Origin: Bog-473 sp963828505 | GTDB lineage: Bacteria; Actinomycetota; Acidimicrobiia; Acidimicrobiales; RAAP-2 | Length of the DNA: 64,000 nt | Direction: 5' to 3' | Assembly (NCBI GenBank): GCA_963828505.1 | Contig: CAWHFM010000002.1 | Coordinates: forward strand, 60,122-124,121 | Part shown: one piece after another, positions 1-8,825 of the stretch | Numbering within the stretch: position 1 is the first letter of the stretch | Layout of the letters: each line of letters opens with the position of its first letter | The notes under the pieces: generated by a model | The model's database searches: none | The model's input: only the letters and a program-made list of their open reading frames with translations | Told to the model about the DNA's origin: nothing | Made by a program: the position numbers and the translations under genes

Positions 1-1
1 C

Positions 2-352
2 GCCGACGCCACCGGCGACCACCAATGGATCCACGTCGACCCCGAGCGGGCGAAGACGGGCCCATTCGGCGGGCCCATCGCCCACGGTTACCTGACGCTG
101 GCGCTCGCCCCGGCACTCCTCACCGGCATGCTCCGCGTCGATGCGATGAAGTTCGGCGTCAACTACGGGGCGAACAAAGTGCGCTTCCCCTCACCCGTCC
201 CCGTCGGTGCGGAGCTGCGCATGGGCGTCACGGTGGCCTCGGTCGAGGACGTGGACGGCGGGGTCCAGGTCACCTACGACCTCGTCCTCGAGGCGCGCGA
301 CGCGCCGAAGCCCGCCTGCGTGGCCCAGGTCGTCTACCGCTACTACCGCTGA
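2..352 (+). CDS. MaoC-like dehydratase, 3' part only
   Basis: The reading frame is open from the left edge of the window, so the N-terminus is missing. The first visible residues read DATGDHQWIHVDPERA, followed by GPFGGPIAHGYLTL, the hydratase signature of the MaoC/hot-dog family in which Asp and His are catalytic. The family hydrates or dehydrates enoyl-CoA thioesters in fatty acid or polyketide metabolism. The C-terminus ends in a beta-strand-like segment (ACVAQVVYRYYR), as in single-domain members. The next gene starts 18 bases downstream on the same strand. The exact substrate cannot be told from the sequence. Confidence 0.85.
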   Translation, partial: ADATGDHQWIHVDPERAKTGPFGGPIAHGYLTLALAPALLTGMLRVDAMKFGVNYGANKVRFPSPVPVGAELRMGVTVASVEDVDGGVQVTYDLVLEARDAPKPACVAQVVYRYYR

Positions 353-369
353 CGGCGCGGCGGCGGCCC

Positions 370-1065
370 GTGTCCCAGCCGCTCCCCACGGGACCGGAGA
401 AAACGGCGCGCGTGCGCGCCATGTTCGACACCATCGCGCCCCGCTACGACCTGGTGAACCGGATGATGACGTTCGGGTTGGACCAGTCGTGGCGCCGCCG
501 CACCGTCGCCGCCCTCGCCCTCCCTCCTAGCGCCCTCGTCCTCGACCTCGCCTGCGGGACGGGTGACCTCTCCCGCCTCGCTGAGCGCCGCGGCTATCGG
601 GTCGTCGGCGCCGACCTCAGCGCGGGGATGCTCGCCGCCGGCGGGGGCATCACGCCGGTGGTCGAGGCGGACGCGGCGCGGCTCCCCTTTCCCGACGGCG
701 CCTTCGACGGCCTTCTCTGCGGCTACGCCCTGCGCAACTTCACCGACCTGGCGGCGACGCTGGCCGAGTCGGCCCGGGTCCTCCGCCCGGGGGGCCGCCT
801 GGCCGTGCTCGAGGTGGACACGCCGGAGTCGCCGCTCCTTCGTGCCGGTTACGACGTCTGGTTCACCCGCGCCGTACCAGTGATCGGCGCCGCCCTCTCC
901 GACGCCGAGGCGTACCACTACCTGCCACGCTCGGTGGCGTACCTGCCGGCGGCGCCCGAGCTGCGCCGCCTACTCGTCCAGGCCGGCTTCGCCGCGGTGG
1001 GCATCCGGCCGCTGGCGGGCGGGCTGAGCCAGCTCGTGGTGGCGACCAGGGCGGGCATGCCATGA
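370..1065 (+). CDS. menG: Demethylmenaquinone methyltransferase (MenG/UbiE family)
   Basis: A class I SAM-dependent methyltransferase of 231 residues when started at GTG 370. The frame is open further upstream, but that part is Arg-rich shadow sequence of the MaoC gene. The UbiE signature is clear: VRAMFDTIAPRYDLVNRMMT near residue 16, the SAM-binding loop LDLACGTGDLS near residue 60, and YALRNFTDL, the typical UbiE post-III motif. The enzyme C-methylates demethylmenaquinone in the last step of menaquinone synthesis. Its stop overlaps the ATG of the isochorismate synthase gene (ATGA), so two menaquinone steps are translationally coupled. Ubiquinone synthesis is unlikely in an actinomycete. 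Confidence 0.92.
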   Translation: MSQPLPTGPEKTARVRAMFDTIAPRYDLVNRMMTFGLDQSWRRRTVAALALPPSALVLDLACGTGDLSRLAERRGYRVVGADLSAGMLAAGGGITPVVEADAARLPFPDGAFDGLLCGYALRNFTDLAATLAESARVLRPGGRLAVLEVDTPESPLLRAGYDVWFTRAVPVIGAALSDAEAYHYLPRSVAYLPAAPELRRLLVQAGFAAVGIRPLAGGLSQLVVATRAGMP

Positions 1066-2396
1066 CGACCCCGGCATCGACCGCGGAATCGTCGCCGTCA
1101 CCGGGACCCCTCCCGCCGCTCCATGCCCGCACGGTGCCGCTCGACTTCGGTCCCGATGCGCTTCAGTTCGACGGGGGGCCCACCGTCCTGTTCGACCGAC
1201 CCGGCCTCACCCTGGTCGGCTGGGGCACGGCCCGTCTCCTCCGGGCGGACGAGGCGGCCGAGGCCCTCGCCGCCATGGAGAGCGACGATCCGTTGCGCTG
1301 CCCCGGGTCGGGACCGCTGGCGCTCGGTGCGCTCCCCTTCGAGGAGGCCATGGCCGGCCACCTCGTGGTCCCCCGGTTCACGCTGGGGATCTCGCGCGAC
1401 GCCGAAGGCATGACCCGGCGCTGGGCCACCGCCGTCGGGCCGGCGGAATCGGCGCTCCCGGGCACCGACGAGCTCTTCGACGCGGTGCTGTGGCAGTACG
1501 GGACCACGCCCGACGCGTCGAGCCCGACCGTGCCGTCGGTGACGGGCGTGACCACCACCCTCTCGTCGGGCGCCTACCGCGACCAGGTGGCTCGTGCCGT
1601 GGCGGCGATGCAGGCCCCGGGCGCCTCGTTGCGCAAAGTGGTGCTGTCGCGTCCGGTGACGGTGGCGCTCGACGGCCCGCTCGCGCTCTCGGCCGTGCTG
1701 CGCCGGCTGCGGGCGGCCGAGCCCACGTGCACGGTGTTCTCCATGCCCGTCCCCGAGGGCACCTTCTTCGGCGCCACGCCCGAGCTGCTCGTCGCCCGCC
1801 ACGGCCGCCGCGTCACCTGCCATCCACTGGCCGGCACCGTTCGCCGGGGCGACACGGCGCGCTCGGACGCGGACGCCCAGCGCGCGCTCGCCCGCTCGGC
1901 CAAGGACCGAGAGGAGCACCGCTACGTGGTCGACGACATCGCGAGGGTGCTGGAGCCGTACTGCGACGAGCTCCTCGTGCCCGAAGCACCGTCTCTGGTC
2001 GCCTTCAGCTCCGTGGCCCACCTCGGGACCCGCATGGAGGGACGGCTCGTCCCGGGTGCGCCCGACGTGCTCGCGCTTCTCGGGCCCCTGCACCCCACGC
2101 CCGCCGTCGGGGGCACGCCGCGGGCCGAAGCCCTCGCCGCGATCTCCCGGGCCGAGGGCGAGGCCCGGGGACCGTGGGCCGGACCCGTGGGGTGGGTGGA
2201 CGGGGCGGGCGACGGCGAGTGGATGATCGGCATCCGCAGCGCGCTCATGCACCCCGACGGGTGTGGAGTCTCGCTGCGGGCGGGGTCGGGCATCGTGGCC
2301 GCCTCCGACCCCGACGCCGAGGCGGCCGAGACGGACGTCAAGCTGGCCACGGTGCTCGACGCCGTGCTCCCCGGCTCGTCAGTGCAGCTGGGGTGA
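1062..2396 (+). CDS. menF: Isochorismate synthase (MenF/EntC/DhbC family)
   Basis: A 444-residue chorismate-utilising enzyme that converts chorismate to isochorismate, the entry to menaquinone or catechol siderophores. Family motifs appear in order in the C-terminal half: GTFFGATPELLV, CHPLAGTVRRG, SAKDREEHRYVVDDI, HPTPAVGGTPRAEAL, and GPWAGPVGWVDGAGDGEW near the end. The N-terminal region is less conserved, as usual. It overlaps menG by four bases (ATGA), so a menaquinone role is more likely than a siderophore role. It faces the convergent histidine kinase gene across 61 bases. Confidence 0.9.
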   Translation: MTTPASTAESSPSPGPLPPLHARTVPLDFGPDALQFDGGPTVLFDRPGLTLVGWGTARLLRADEAAEALAAMESDDPLRCPGSGPLALGALPFEEAMAGHLVVPRFTLGISRDAEGMTRRWATAVGPAESALPGTDELFDAVLWQYGTTPDASSPTVPSVTGVTTTLSSGAYRDQVARAVAAMQAPGASLRKVVLSRPVTVALDGPLALSAVLRRLRAAEPTCTVFSMPVPEGTFFGATPELLVARHGRRVTCHPLAGTVRRGDTARSDADAQRALARSAKDREEHRYVVDDIARVLEPYCDELLVPEAPSLVAFSSVAHLGTRMEGRLVPGAPDVLALLGPLHPTPAVGGTPRAEALAAISRAEGEARGPWAGPVGWVDGAGDGEWMIGIRSALMHPDGCGVSLRAGSGIVAASDPDAEAAETDVKLATVLDAVLPGSSVQLG

Positions 2397-2448
2397 GGGA
2401 ACCTGCGGGCGCGGCTCGAGCGCCACGCCCGAGGCGAGGCCGCCCGGA

Positions 2449-2469
2449 GCCGGCGGCTCAGCCGCCGGC
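2449..2469. terminator. Hairpin between convergent genes
   Basis: A perfect 9-bp GC-rich stem (GCCGGCGGC paired with GCCGCCGGC) with a 3-nt loop. The loop TCA is the reverse complement of the stop codon of the leftward histidine kinase gene. It lies between convergent genes and could end transcription from both sides. There is no T-tract, so intrinsic termination is only inferred. Confidence 0.35.
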
Positions 2470-3906
2470 CAACGGGATCTTGACTCGCAGCGAGGCCCCA
2501 GGCCCGGTGGTCGAGAGGACCTCTGCGCTGCCACCGAGCGCTTCGGCGATGGCCCGCACAATGGCCAGACCGAGACCCGTCCCTGCCGCCGAGCGCGAGG
2601 GATCGCCCTGGTAGAACCGGTCGAAGACTCGAGGCAGCTCAGCGTCCGCGATCCCGGGCCCGTTGTCGGACACGAGGATGTAGCCCATCGGGCCGGCCAC
2701 CCCGGTCGACACGCGCACCTCGGTTCCCGGCGGCGTGTGGGCCACCGCGTTGCGGACGAGGTTGTGGGCGACTTGGGCCAGGCGCTCGCTGTCGCCCTCG
2801 ACCACCACCGGACGGCCGGGCACGAGCGAGAAGCGGTGGTCCAGGGCCACGGCGGACGAGTCCCCGACGGCGTCGGCACAGAGGCGCCGGAGGTCGACCG
2901 GCTCGGCGCGCAGCGGCCGGCCCTGGTCGAGCTCGGCCAAGAGGAGGAGGTCCTCGACCAGCCCGCCCATCCGGATGGCCTCCTCCTCAATCCGCTTGAG
3001 CGCCTTGTGCCTGCTCGCCTCGTCGGAGAAGCCGCCCCGGCCCAGCAACTCCGCGTACCCCCGGATCGACGTGAGGGGAGTGCGCAGCTCGTGCGAGGCG
3101 TCGGCCACGAACTGGCGCAGGCGTTCCTCGGACTCCGACTTCTCCGCGAACGCACCCTCAATCCGGGTCAGCATCTTGTTGAGCGCGCTCCCGAGCCGGC
3201 CGACCTCGGTCCTGCTCTCTCGTTCGGGCACACGCTGGGTCAGGTCGCCCGACGCGATGGCGCCCGCCGTGTCGGCCATCTGGCGGAGCGGGCGCAGGCC
3301 GCGCCGAACCATGGCGAGCGCCAGCACGACGATGGCCAGGAGGACGGCCAGGCTGGCCACCAGCTCCACCTTGCGCAGCGAGTCGAGGGTGTCGTTGGTC
3401 TGGTTGAGCGAAAGCGCGGAGTACAGCGTCCCCTGCGGCACGGTCACGGCGACGGCGCGGTAGACGCCGTCGGGGTCGCCCCGGGCGCTGACGACGACGG
3501 CATCGGGGTCGGGGCGGAAGGAACCGGCGTAGCGGCCCACGTGCAGGCGGTGATAGTCGTCGGGCACCTGCTGCACCGGGATGCTCCGAGAGAGGATCGG
3601 GGCCGGGTCCGGGTGGAGCTGCGAACCGGAGGGGCGCCCGAGGACGACCCGGCCCTCCTTGTCAAGCAACACGACGTAGACCTCGGTCGAGATCCGGCGC
3701 GAGACCGACGCCCTCGTGGGCTGTTGGTGGTGCGAGGCGGCGAAGGTGAAGTAGTCGAAGGCGAGCGCTTCGTTCTGGGCCAGCGTGGAGTCGGCCTGGC
3801 CGTAGAGGAAGGACCGCACCTCGGCGTAGGTCACGATGTCGGCGACCGCCAGCCCGACCACCAGCAGCAGCGCCATGACGGCGACCAGCCGCCTCTGGAG
3901 GCTCAT
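2458..3906 (-). CDS. Sensor histidine kinase of an OmpR-type two-component system
   Basis: A 482-residue membrane kinase. A transmembrane helix at residues 5-25 and a second near 180-200 flank an extracellular sensor domain. A HAMP domain follows, then HisKA with DASHELRTPLTSIRGYAEL (phospho-acceptor His272), then HATPase_c with N (LVRNAVAHT), G1 (DNGPGIAD) and G2 (GTGLGLAIV) boxes. Its ATG overlaps the stop of the response regulator (ATGA at 3903-3906), so the two are co-translated and almost certainly cognate. The layout resembles the MprB/TcrY/BaeS group. The signal is unknown. A longer upstream start is rejected because that stretch is antisense-like shadow of the regulator. Confidence 0.93.
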   Translation of the reverse strand: MSLQRRLVAVMALLLVVGLAVADIVTYAEVRSFLYGQADSTLAQNEALAFDYFTFAASHHQQPTRASVSRRISTEVYVVLLDKEGRVVLGRPSGSQLHPDPAPILSRSIPVQQVPDDYHRLHVGRYAGSFRPDPDAVVVSARGDPDGVYRAVAVTVPQGTLYSALSLNQTNDTLDSLRKVELVASLAVLLAIVVLALAMVRRGLRPLRQMADTAGAIASGDLTQRVPERESRTEVGRLGSALNKMLTRIEGAFAEKSESEERLRQFVADASHELRTPLTSIRGYAELLGRGGFSDEASRHKALKRIEEEAIRMGGLVEDLLLLAELDQGRPLRAEPVDLRRLCADAVGDSSAVALDHRFSLVPGRPVVVEGDSERLAQVAHNLVRNAVAHTPPGTEVRVSTGVAGPMGYILVSDNGPGIADAELPRVFDRFYQGDPSRSAAGTGLGLAIVRAIAEALGGSAEVLSTTGPGASLRVKIPLAGG

Positions 3907-4607
3907 CCGTCCCGGGGCAGGCGGAGGGTATAGCCGACGCGGCGGATCGTGTGGATGAGCGCGGGCTCGGTCACGTCGATCTTCTTGCGCAGGTAGCTGA
4001 TGTAGGTCTCGACGATGTTGGGGTCGCCCCGGAAGTCGAAGCCCCACACGTTGTCGAGCAACTCGGACTTGGAGATGACCCGCCGAGCGTTCTCGAGCAG
4101 GTAGCGCAGCAGGTTGAACTCGGTGGCGGTGAGCTCGATGTGCATGCCGTCACGCCACACCTCGTGGGTGTCGACGTCCATGCTCAAATCAGCGAAGCGC
4201 AGCACCGCCGTGTCGGCGGCGGCCACCTCGCCGGCGCGGCGCAGGATGGCGCCGACACGTGCCATGAGCTCCTCCACGCTGAAGGGCTTGGTCACGTAGT
4301 CGTCGCCCATGGAAAGCCCCTCGACCTTCTCCCGGGTGGTGTCCCGGGCGGTGAGGAAGACGATCGGCACCTGCTCGCCCTGGTTGCGCAACCGCCGGCA
4401 GACCTCGTTGCCGTCGAAGTCGGGCAGCATGACGTCGAGCATCACCAGGTGGGGGCGGAAGCTGCGGACCTGCTCGAGGGCCTCGGTGCCGGTGGCCGCC
4501 ACGCCGACCTGGTAGCCCTCGAAGGTCAGCGCGGCCGAGAGCAGCTCGGCGATGTTGGGCTCGTCGTCGACGACGAGGATGCGTGCCGCTGGCCCCTCGA
4601 GCGTCAT
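3903..4607 (-). CDS. OmpR/PhoB-family response regulator
   Basis: A 234-residue regulator with an N-terminal receiver domain (acidic pair D14-D15, phospho-acceptor D58 in MLDVMLPDFDG, Thr in FLTARD, Lys in YVTKPFS) and a C-terminal winged-helix DNA-binding domain (ELTATEFNLLRYLLENARRV to YISYLRKKI and IRRVGYTLR). ATG 4607 is chosen because the receiver fold begins directly after it. The open frame continues upstream into a low-complexity Arg/Asp-rich tract without homology. It is similar in layout to MprA/TcrX/PrrA of mycobacteria. It is transcribed ahead of, and overlaps, the histidine kinase gene. Confidence 0.93.
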   Translation of the reverse strand: MTLEGPAARILVVDDEPNIAELLSAALTFEGYQVGVAATGTEALEQVRSFRPHLVMLDVMLPDFDGNEVCRRLRNQGEQVPIVFLTARDTTREKVEGLSMGDDYVTKPFSVEELMARVGAILRRAGEVAAADTAVLRFADLSMDVDTHEVWRDGMHIELTATEFNLLRYLLENARRVISKSELLDNVWGFDFRGDPNIVETYISYLRKKIDVTEPALIHTIRRVGYTLRLPRDG

Positions 4608-4689
4608 GCCGAACGCACCGGATCCCCGGTCCCGGTCTCCGTCTCGCTGGCGGTCCCGCTCCCGTTTCGTGACACCGTCGCCGGTTTCG

Positions 4690-4800
4690 TCGGCGTCACT
4701 GTCGTGCGTCATCGTCGTCTGGGTCGTCGCGGTCTGCGTATCGTCGCGGTCTGGGTCGTCGCGGTCTGGTTCGTCGTCTCGGTCTTCGCGGCGCGGCTTG
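4690..4800. repeat. Imperfect short repeats around GGTCGTCGCGGTCT
   Basis: Several degenerate copies of a unit near GGTCGTCGCGGTCTG run through this stretch. They encode the Thr/Gln/Arg-rich C-terminal tail of the mannosyltransferase gene and form the spacer before the response regulator. The tail has no conserved domain. The array probably arose by slippage. Confidence 0.5.
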
Positions 4801-5519
4801 CGCCGAGTGCATGCCAGAGCCGGCCCAGGCCCCACCACGTCACCAGCGCCAGCGCCTCCATGACGATGAACGTGGACATCTTCGACTCACCCGCGGTGCG
4901 GTCGACGAAGGAGATGGGCACTTCGCACACCGTGGCACCGTTCTGTTTGGCCCGGTACGTCATCTCGATCTGGAAGCCGTAGCCCTCGGCTCGAATGCGA
5001 TCAAGATCGAGCCGGCGCAGGATGCCGGCGCTGTAGGCACGGAACCCCGCGGTGGAGTCGCGGACGCCGAGCCCGAGCACGACGTCGGCGTAGGCGTTGC
5101 CGCCCCGCGAGCAGCAGGTGGCGGTGCCAGGCCCAATTCGGGATGGAGCCCCCCTCGACGTAGCGCGAGCCGATGGACACGTCGAAGCTCTGCGCGAGCG
5201 GAGCCAAGAGCCCGGGCAACGCGGCCGGGTCGTGAGAGAAGTCCGCGTCGATCTCCACGAACGCGTCGTAGCCGCGCTCGAGGCCCCAGCTGAAGCCGGC
5301 GCGGTAGGCGCTGCCGAGTCCCGACTTCGCGTGGCGGCGGAGCAGGTGCACGTCGGGCAGCTCGACGGCGACCTTTTCGACCAGCGACGCCGTCCCGTCG
5401 GGGCTGCCGTCGTCGACCACCAGGATCCCCGCTTCGGGGAGGCACTCGCGGATGCGGCGCAGCATCCGCTCGATGTTCTCCGACTCGTTGTACGTGGGGA
5501 TGACCACCAACGGTCGCAT
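4709..5519 (-). CDS. Polyprenol-phosphate mannosyltransferase (DPM1/Ppm1-like), frameshifted
   Basis: A family 2 glycosyltransferase. The first half reads RPLVVIPTYNESENI, ILVVDDGSPDGT and FVEIDADFSHDP (metal-binding DxD-type acidic cluster), ending IPNWAWHRHLLL. The second half (GGNAYADVVLGLGVRDSTAG, then GYGFQIEMTYRA) continues in another frame. The switch lies at about 5101-5121. The span of 811 bases is one more than a multiple of three, so a single extra base (or two missing) explains it. The expected product moves mannose from GDP-mannose to polyprenol phosphate for lipomannan and protein mannosylation, which fits the PIM genes in this window. The tail after about residue 245 is low-complexity repeat. 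Confidence 0.82.
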
Positions 5520-5621
5520 GGCCGCATTCTATGGGGAGCAGCCGCCTCCACCAGGGCGGACCCGGAACGGCGGCACCCGGCCCTCCCGCCGGCCCCGACC
5601 GGACCCAGGGCGCTCGAGCGC

Positions 5622-6801
5622 TCAGATCTCATCGGCCCCACCCGCCGTGCCGACTGCTTCGGACAGCTCGAGCGGGGATCCGGCGGCATCGGGCCCCCGC
5701 CGCAGCTCACGCACGATGACCTGCACGGCTCCCCCGATCGGGATCCCGATCAGGGCGCCGACGAAGGCCCCCAGCGCTCCGGCGATACGCCCGCCGAGCG
5801 TGGCCCCGATCAGGACCGCCAGCAGGACCCAGAAGGGGTTGAGCCGCACGGTCCTGCTCATGACGATCGGGTTGAGGATGTGGTTCTCAATCTGCTGGTA
5901 GACGAGGAAGACGATGAGGACGATGATGCCCGCCGGAACGGAATGGATCGCCGCGATGATGACGACGGGCACACCGGCGAGGAGGCCGCCGACGAGCGGC
6001 AACAGGTCGACGAGGGCCACGAAGACACCGAGGAGCACCGCGAACGGCACGCCCAGGATGGCCAGGGTGACGCCGACGACGATCCCGGCCACGACCGACG
6101 TGAGGGAGTTGCCGAGCATGTACCCGGTGACCGAGCGAATGGCCTCGTTCGACGACACGATCGACCCGAACGGCGGTGGGCGGGCGGAACATGCTGAGGA
6201 ACCCGCCCCACAGGCGCGGTGCCTCCAGCATGGTGAAGAACGTCAGCACGGCGATCGTCCCGACGGCGACGAGAGTCGACACGGCCGCGGCGCCGACCGA
6301 GAGCGCGGTCGCCGGCTTGAGCACCTTGGTCACGTTCTTCGTGATGTCGGTCGATCCCTGCGACAGGTACTTCTGAAGATGGAGCCGGTAGACCAGACGG
6401 CCGAGCGGTCCGCGGCCCTGCCGCGCCGCCTTGACGAGGTCGGGCACCTCTCTCCCGAAGTGCACGGCACTCGTGACCAGGGGCTCGGTGAAGAGGTACA
6501 CGAGGCCGAGGAAGGCCACGAGACCCACGAGGAACACGAGGGCCACCGAGCCGCCGTGGGAAAGCCCGAGCCGCTTGAGGAGGCGCGTCGCGGGCGTGAG
6601 CAGCAGGGTGACGAAGAAGGCGATCACCACGTAGACGACGATGGTTCGGATGGCCCAGAGCCCCACGATGAGGGCGGCGTTGAGGTCGACCAACCCGATC
6701 ACGACGGCCACCGTGACCACGATGGTGGCCAGTGGGACGCCGCGACGCTCGGCGCCGCCGGAGAGCCGGGAGCGCCAGGTGGGGGGAGCTTCGTCGGCCA
6801 T
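5622..6801 (-). CDS. AI-2E transporter/PerM family membrane protein, frameshifted
   Basis: The N-terminal two thirds (from ATG 6801, MADEAPPTWRSRL) has hydrophobic segments including VPLATIVVTVAVVIGLVDL and VVIAFFVTLLLTPATRLLKR. The C-terminal part continues in another frame from SSNEAIRSVTGYMLGN through LVDLLPLVGGLLAGVPVVII and ENHILNPIVMSRTVRLNP, the diagnostic end of the AI-2E/PerM (formerly UPF0118) family. The switch lies at about 6160-6190. The span is one base over a multiple of three, the same net +1 as three other genes here. Family members are 8-TM permeases; autoinducer export is proven for only a few, so the substrate is unknown. Confidence 0.82.
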
Positions 6802-6864
6802 GGCGCCCAGCTTGGCAGCTCGGACCTGCGAAGAGGCGCTTTCTCGGCGGTGTCGCGTGCAAGC

Positions 6865-7986
6865 ATGAGTGCGATGGAAGAGGGCGACCAGGCGGAACCC
6901 GAAGTCGAGCCCTCGCCCGGGTCCGTGCCCGACGGCGGCACCGAGGCGGCGCCCGTACGCCGGTCGTGGCTGCCGCGCAACGTGAAGATCACGTTGATGG
7001 TGCTGTTCCTCTTCTTCGTGGGCGAGTACGTGCTCCTGCCCGAGCTCGCCAGCGCGCGGCGGGAGTACCACCAGTTGAGCCACCTCAACTTCTTGTGGCT
7101 CGTCCTCGGCGTCCTGCTCGAGGTCGCCGCGTTGGCCGCCTACGCGGAGCTCACGCACACCGTCCTCTCCCCCGGCGCGCCGCCGCGGTGGCGCGTCTTC
7201 CGCATCAACATGTGGGCGCTCGCCGTCAGCCACGTGCTGCCCGGGGGCACCGTGCCCGGGACGGCGGCCAGCTACCGCCTGCTCACCGAGTCCGACGTGT
7301 CGGGCAGCACGGCCGCCTTCGGGCTGGCCGCCCAGGGCATCGGGTCGGCCGTCGTGCTCAACGTCATCTTCTGGCTCTCGCTGCTCATCTCCATCCCGCT
7401 CCAGGGCTACAACCCGCTCTACGGCTTCGCCGCCATCCTGGGGGTCTTGTTGCTGGCGATCTTCGCCGGGCTCGTGTTCCTCCTCACCAGGGGAGAGAAG
7501 CAGGCGGCCACGTTCGTCAGCCGGTTGGCGGAGCGACTGCCGTTCGTGAAGGCGGAGTCGGTGACGTCACTGGTCCAGAAGGTCGCCGACCGCATGAAGA
7601 TCCTCTCCTCGAGCTCCGAGCTCCTGACCCGGGCCTGCATCTGGGCCGCGGCCAACTGGCTGCTCGACGCCGCCTCGCTGTGGGTCTTCCTCCTCGCCTT
7701 CGGCGCCCACATCTCTCCGATCGATGTGCTCGTGGCCTACGGGCTGGCGAACATCCTCGCCTTCATCCCGCTCACCCCGAGCGGCCTGGGCGTCATCGAG
7801 CTGACCGTGGTCGCCGTGCTGACGCGCTTCGGCGTCGCCGGAGGGGTGGCGGCGGCGGGCGTGCTCAGCTGGCGCCTCGTCAACTTCTGGCTTCCCATCC
7901 CCTTTGGCGGCGCCTCCTACCTCTCACTCCGCCTGGGCCGGGCGCGCGCACACGCCAGCGCGGGCGCCAACCCGGTCGCCTCCTGA
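6865..7986 (+). CDS. Lysylphosphatidylglycerol synthase TM-region/YbhN-like flippase-type protein
   Basis: A 373-residue integral membrane protein of the UPF0104/LPG synthase TM family (GtrA-flippase-like fold). After a charged N-terminus of about 40 residues come multiple TM segments. The family signature SHVLPGGTVPGTAASYRLL lies near residue 120, and AFIPLTPSGLGVIELTVVAV near the C-terminus. It lacks the catalytic acyl-lysyl domain of MprF, so it does not aminoacylate lipid itself; such stand-alone domains are thought to move lipids across the membrane. Start ATG 6865 lies just upstream of a second in-frame ATG at 6874, and either may be used. It is divergent from the AI-2E/PerM gene. Confidence 0.82.
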   Translation: MSAMEEGDQAEPEVEPSPGSVPDGGTEAAPVRRSWLPRNVKITLMVLFLFFVGEYVLLPELASARREYHQLSHLNFLWLVLGVLLEVAALAAYAELTHTVLSPGAPPRWRVFRINMWALAVSHVLPGGTVPGTAASYRLLTESDVSGSTAAFGLAAQGIGSAVVLNVIFWLSLLISIPLQGYNPLYGFAAILGVLLLAIFAGLVFLLTRGEKQAATFVSRLAERLPFVKAESVTSLVQKVADRMKILSSSSELLTRACIWAAANWLLDAASLWVFLLAFGAHISPIDVLVAYGLANILAFIPLTPSGLGVIELTVVAVLTRFGVAGGVAAAGVLSWRLVNFWLPIPFGGASYLSLRLGRARAHASAGANPVAS

Positions 7987-8057
7987 TCCCAGGCCGGCGG
8001 GCGCGCCCGGGACGACCTTCGGCCGGCCTCCGCTGGGTCGCAGCTGAGCGCAGCCGC

Positions 8058-8825
8058 GTGGCGCGCACCCGCCCGTCGACTCCGGGCGGGGACGCCGACG
8101 CCGAGCTCGCTCTCAATCGTGACGTGCGCGGCCACATGGCGTTGCGGTTCGGACGCCGGACCCGGCTCGAGGCGCGGACGCGCTTCGTCGACTCCGAGGT
8201 GGCCCGTGCCATCGGACACGGGGTCGCTCAGGTCGTGCTGCTCGGGGCGGGCTACGACGGCCGCGCCCTCAGATTCGGCGGCGGCGCGACGCGGTGGTTC
8301 GAGGTCGACCACCCCGAGACGCAGCTGGACAAGCGGCGCCGCCTCTCCGCCCTCGGCGCCGACCCAGGTGAGATCGCTTACGTCGGCGCCGATCTCACCG
8401 GCGACGACGTCGGAGCGGCATTGGACGCCGCGGGGCACCATGCGAGAAGGCCCTCGCTCTTCGTGGCCGAAGCTTTGTTCGCCGAACTGACGCTCGAGGC
8501 GAGCGCGGGCATCTGCTCGTCCCTCCGGGCCCGCGCGCCCGCCGGCAGCGTCCTGGCCGCGACCTACCTCGTGGTGCCCGGTGACGGCGCCGAGGCGCCG
8601 GCTACTCGAGCAACACGCGACGCGCTCGACGGTGTGCTGCGGACGGTCGGCGCGCCACGGCCGAACCAGTACCACGAGGGCGACGCGGAGAAGCTGATGG
8701 TCGTCACCGGATGGCGCGTGGTGCGCACGACGTCACCGGAGCGACCGGGACGGAGATCGCATCTCCTGGCGCTGGCCTGCGAACCGTCTCCGGCCGCGGC
8801 ACCCGCACCGTCGCCGGCACCGTAG
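8058..8825 (+). CDS. Class I SAM-dependent methyltransferase, leucine carboxyl methyltransferase (LCM) family
   Basis: About 255 residues. Recognisable LCM/PPM-family features are FVDSEVARAIGHG, the SAM loop VVLLGAGYDGRALRF, VDHPETQLDKRRRL and SLFVAEALFAELT. This family in actinomycetes (TIGR00027 type) methylates small molecules or carboxylates, and most members are uncharacterised. The start is uncertain: GTG 8058 is used because the preceding frame is Arg-rich shadow of the flippase gene. The C-terminus is Ala/Pro-rich. It is convergent with ppk, with essentially no spacer. Confidence 0.75.
   Translation: MARTRPSTPGGDADAELALNRDVRGHMALRFGRRTRLEARTRFVDSEVARAIGHGVAQVVLLGAGYDGRALRFGGGATRWFEVDHPETQLDKRRRLSALGADPGEIAYVGADLTGDDVGAALDAAGHHARRPSLFVAEALFAELTLEASAGICSSLRARAPAGSVLAATYLVVPGDGAEAPATRATRDALDGVLRTVGAPRPNQYHEGDAEKLMVVTGWRVVRTTSPERPGRRSHLLALACEPSPAAAPAPSPAP

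Noticed and set aside
25..369. N-terminal extension of MenG from 25
   Set aside because: The extension is Arg/Pro-rich shadow of the MaoC frame; the methyltransferase fold begins after GTG 370.
4608..4838. N-terminal extension of the response regulator to 4838
   Set aside because: It is low-complexity Asp/Arg repeat overlapping the mannosyltransferase tail; the receiver domain begins at ATG 4607.
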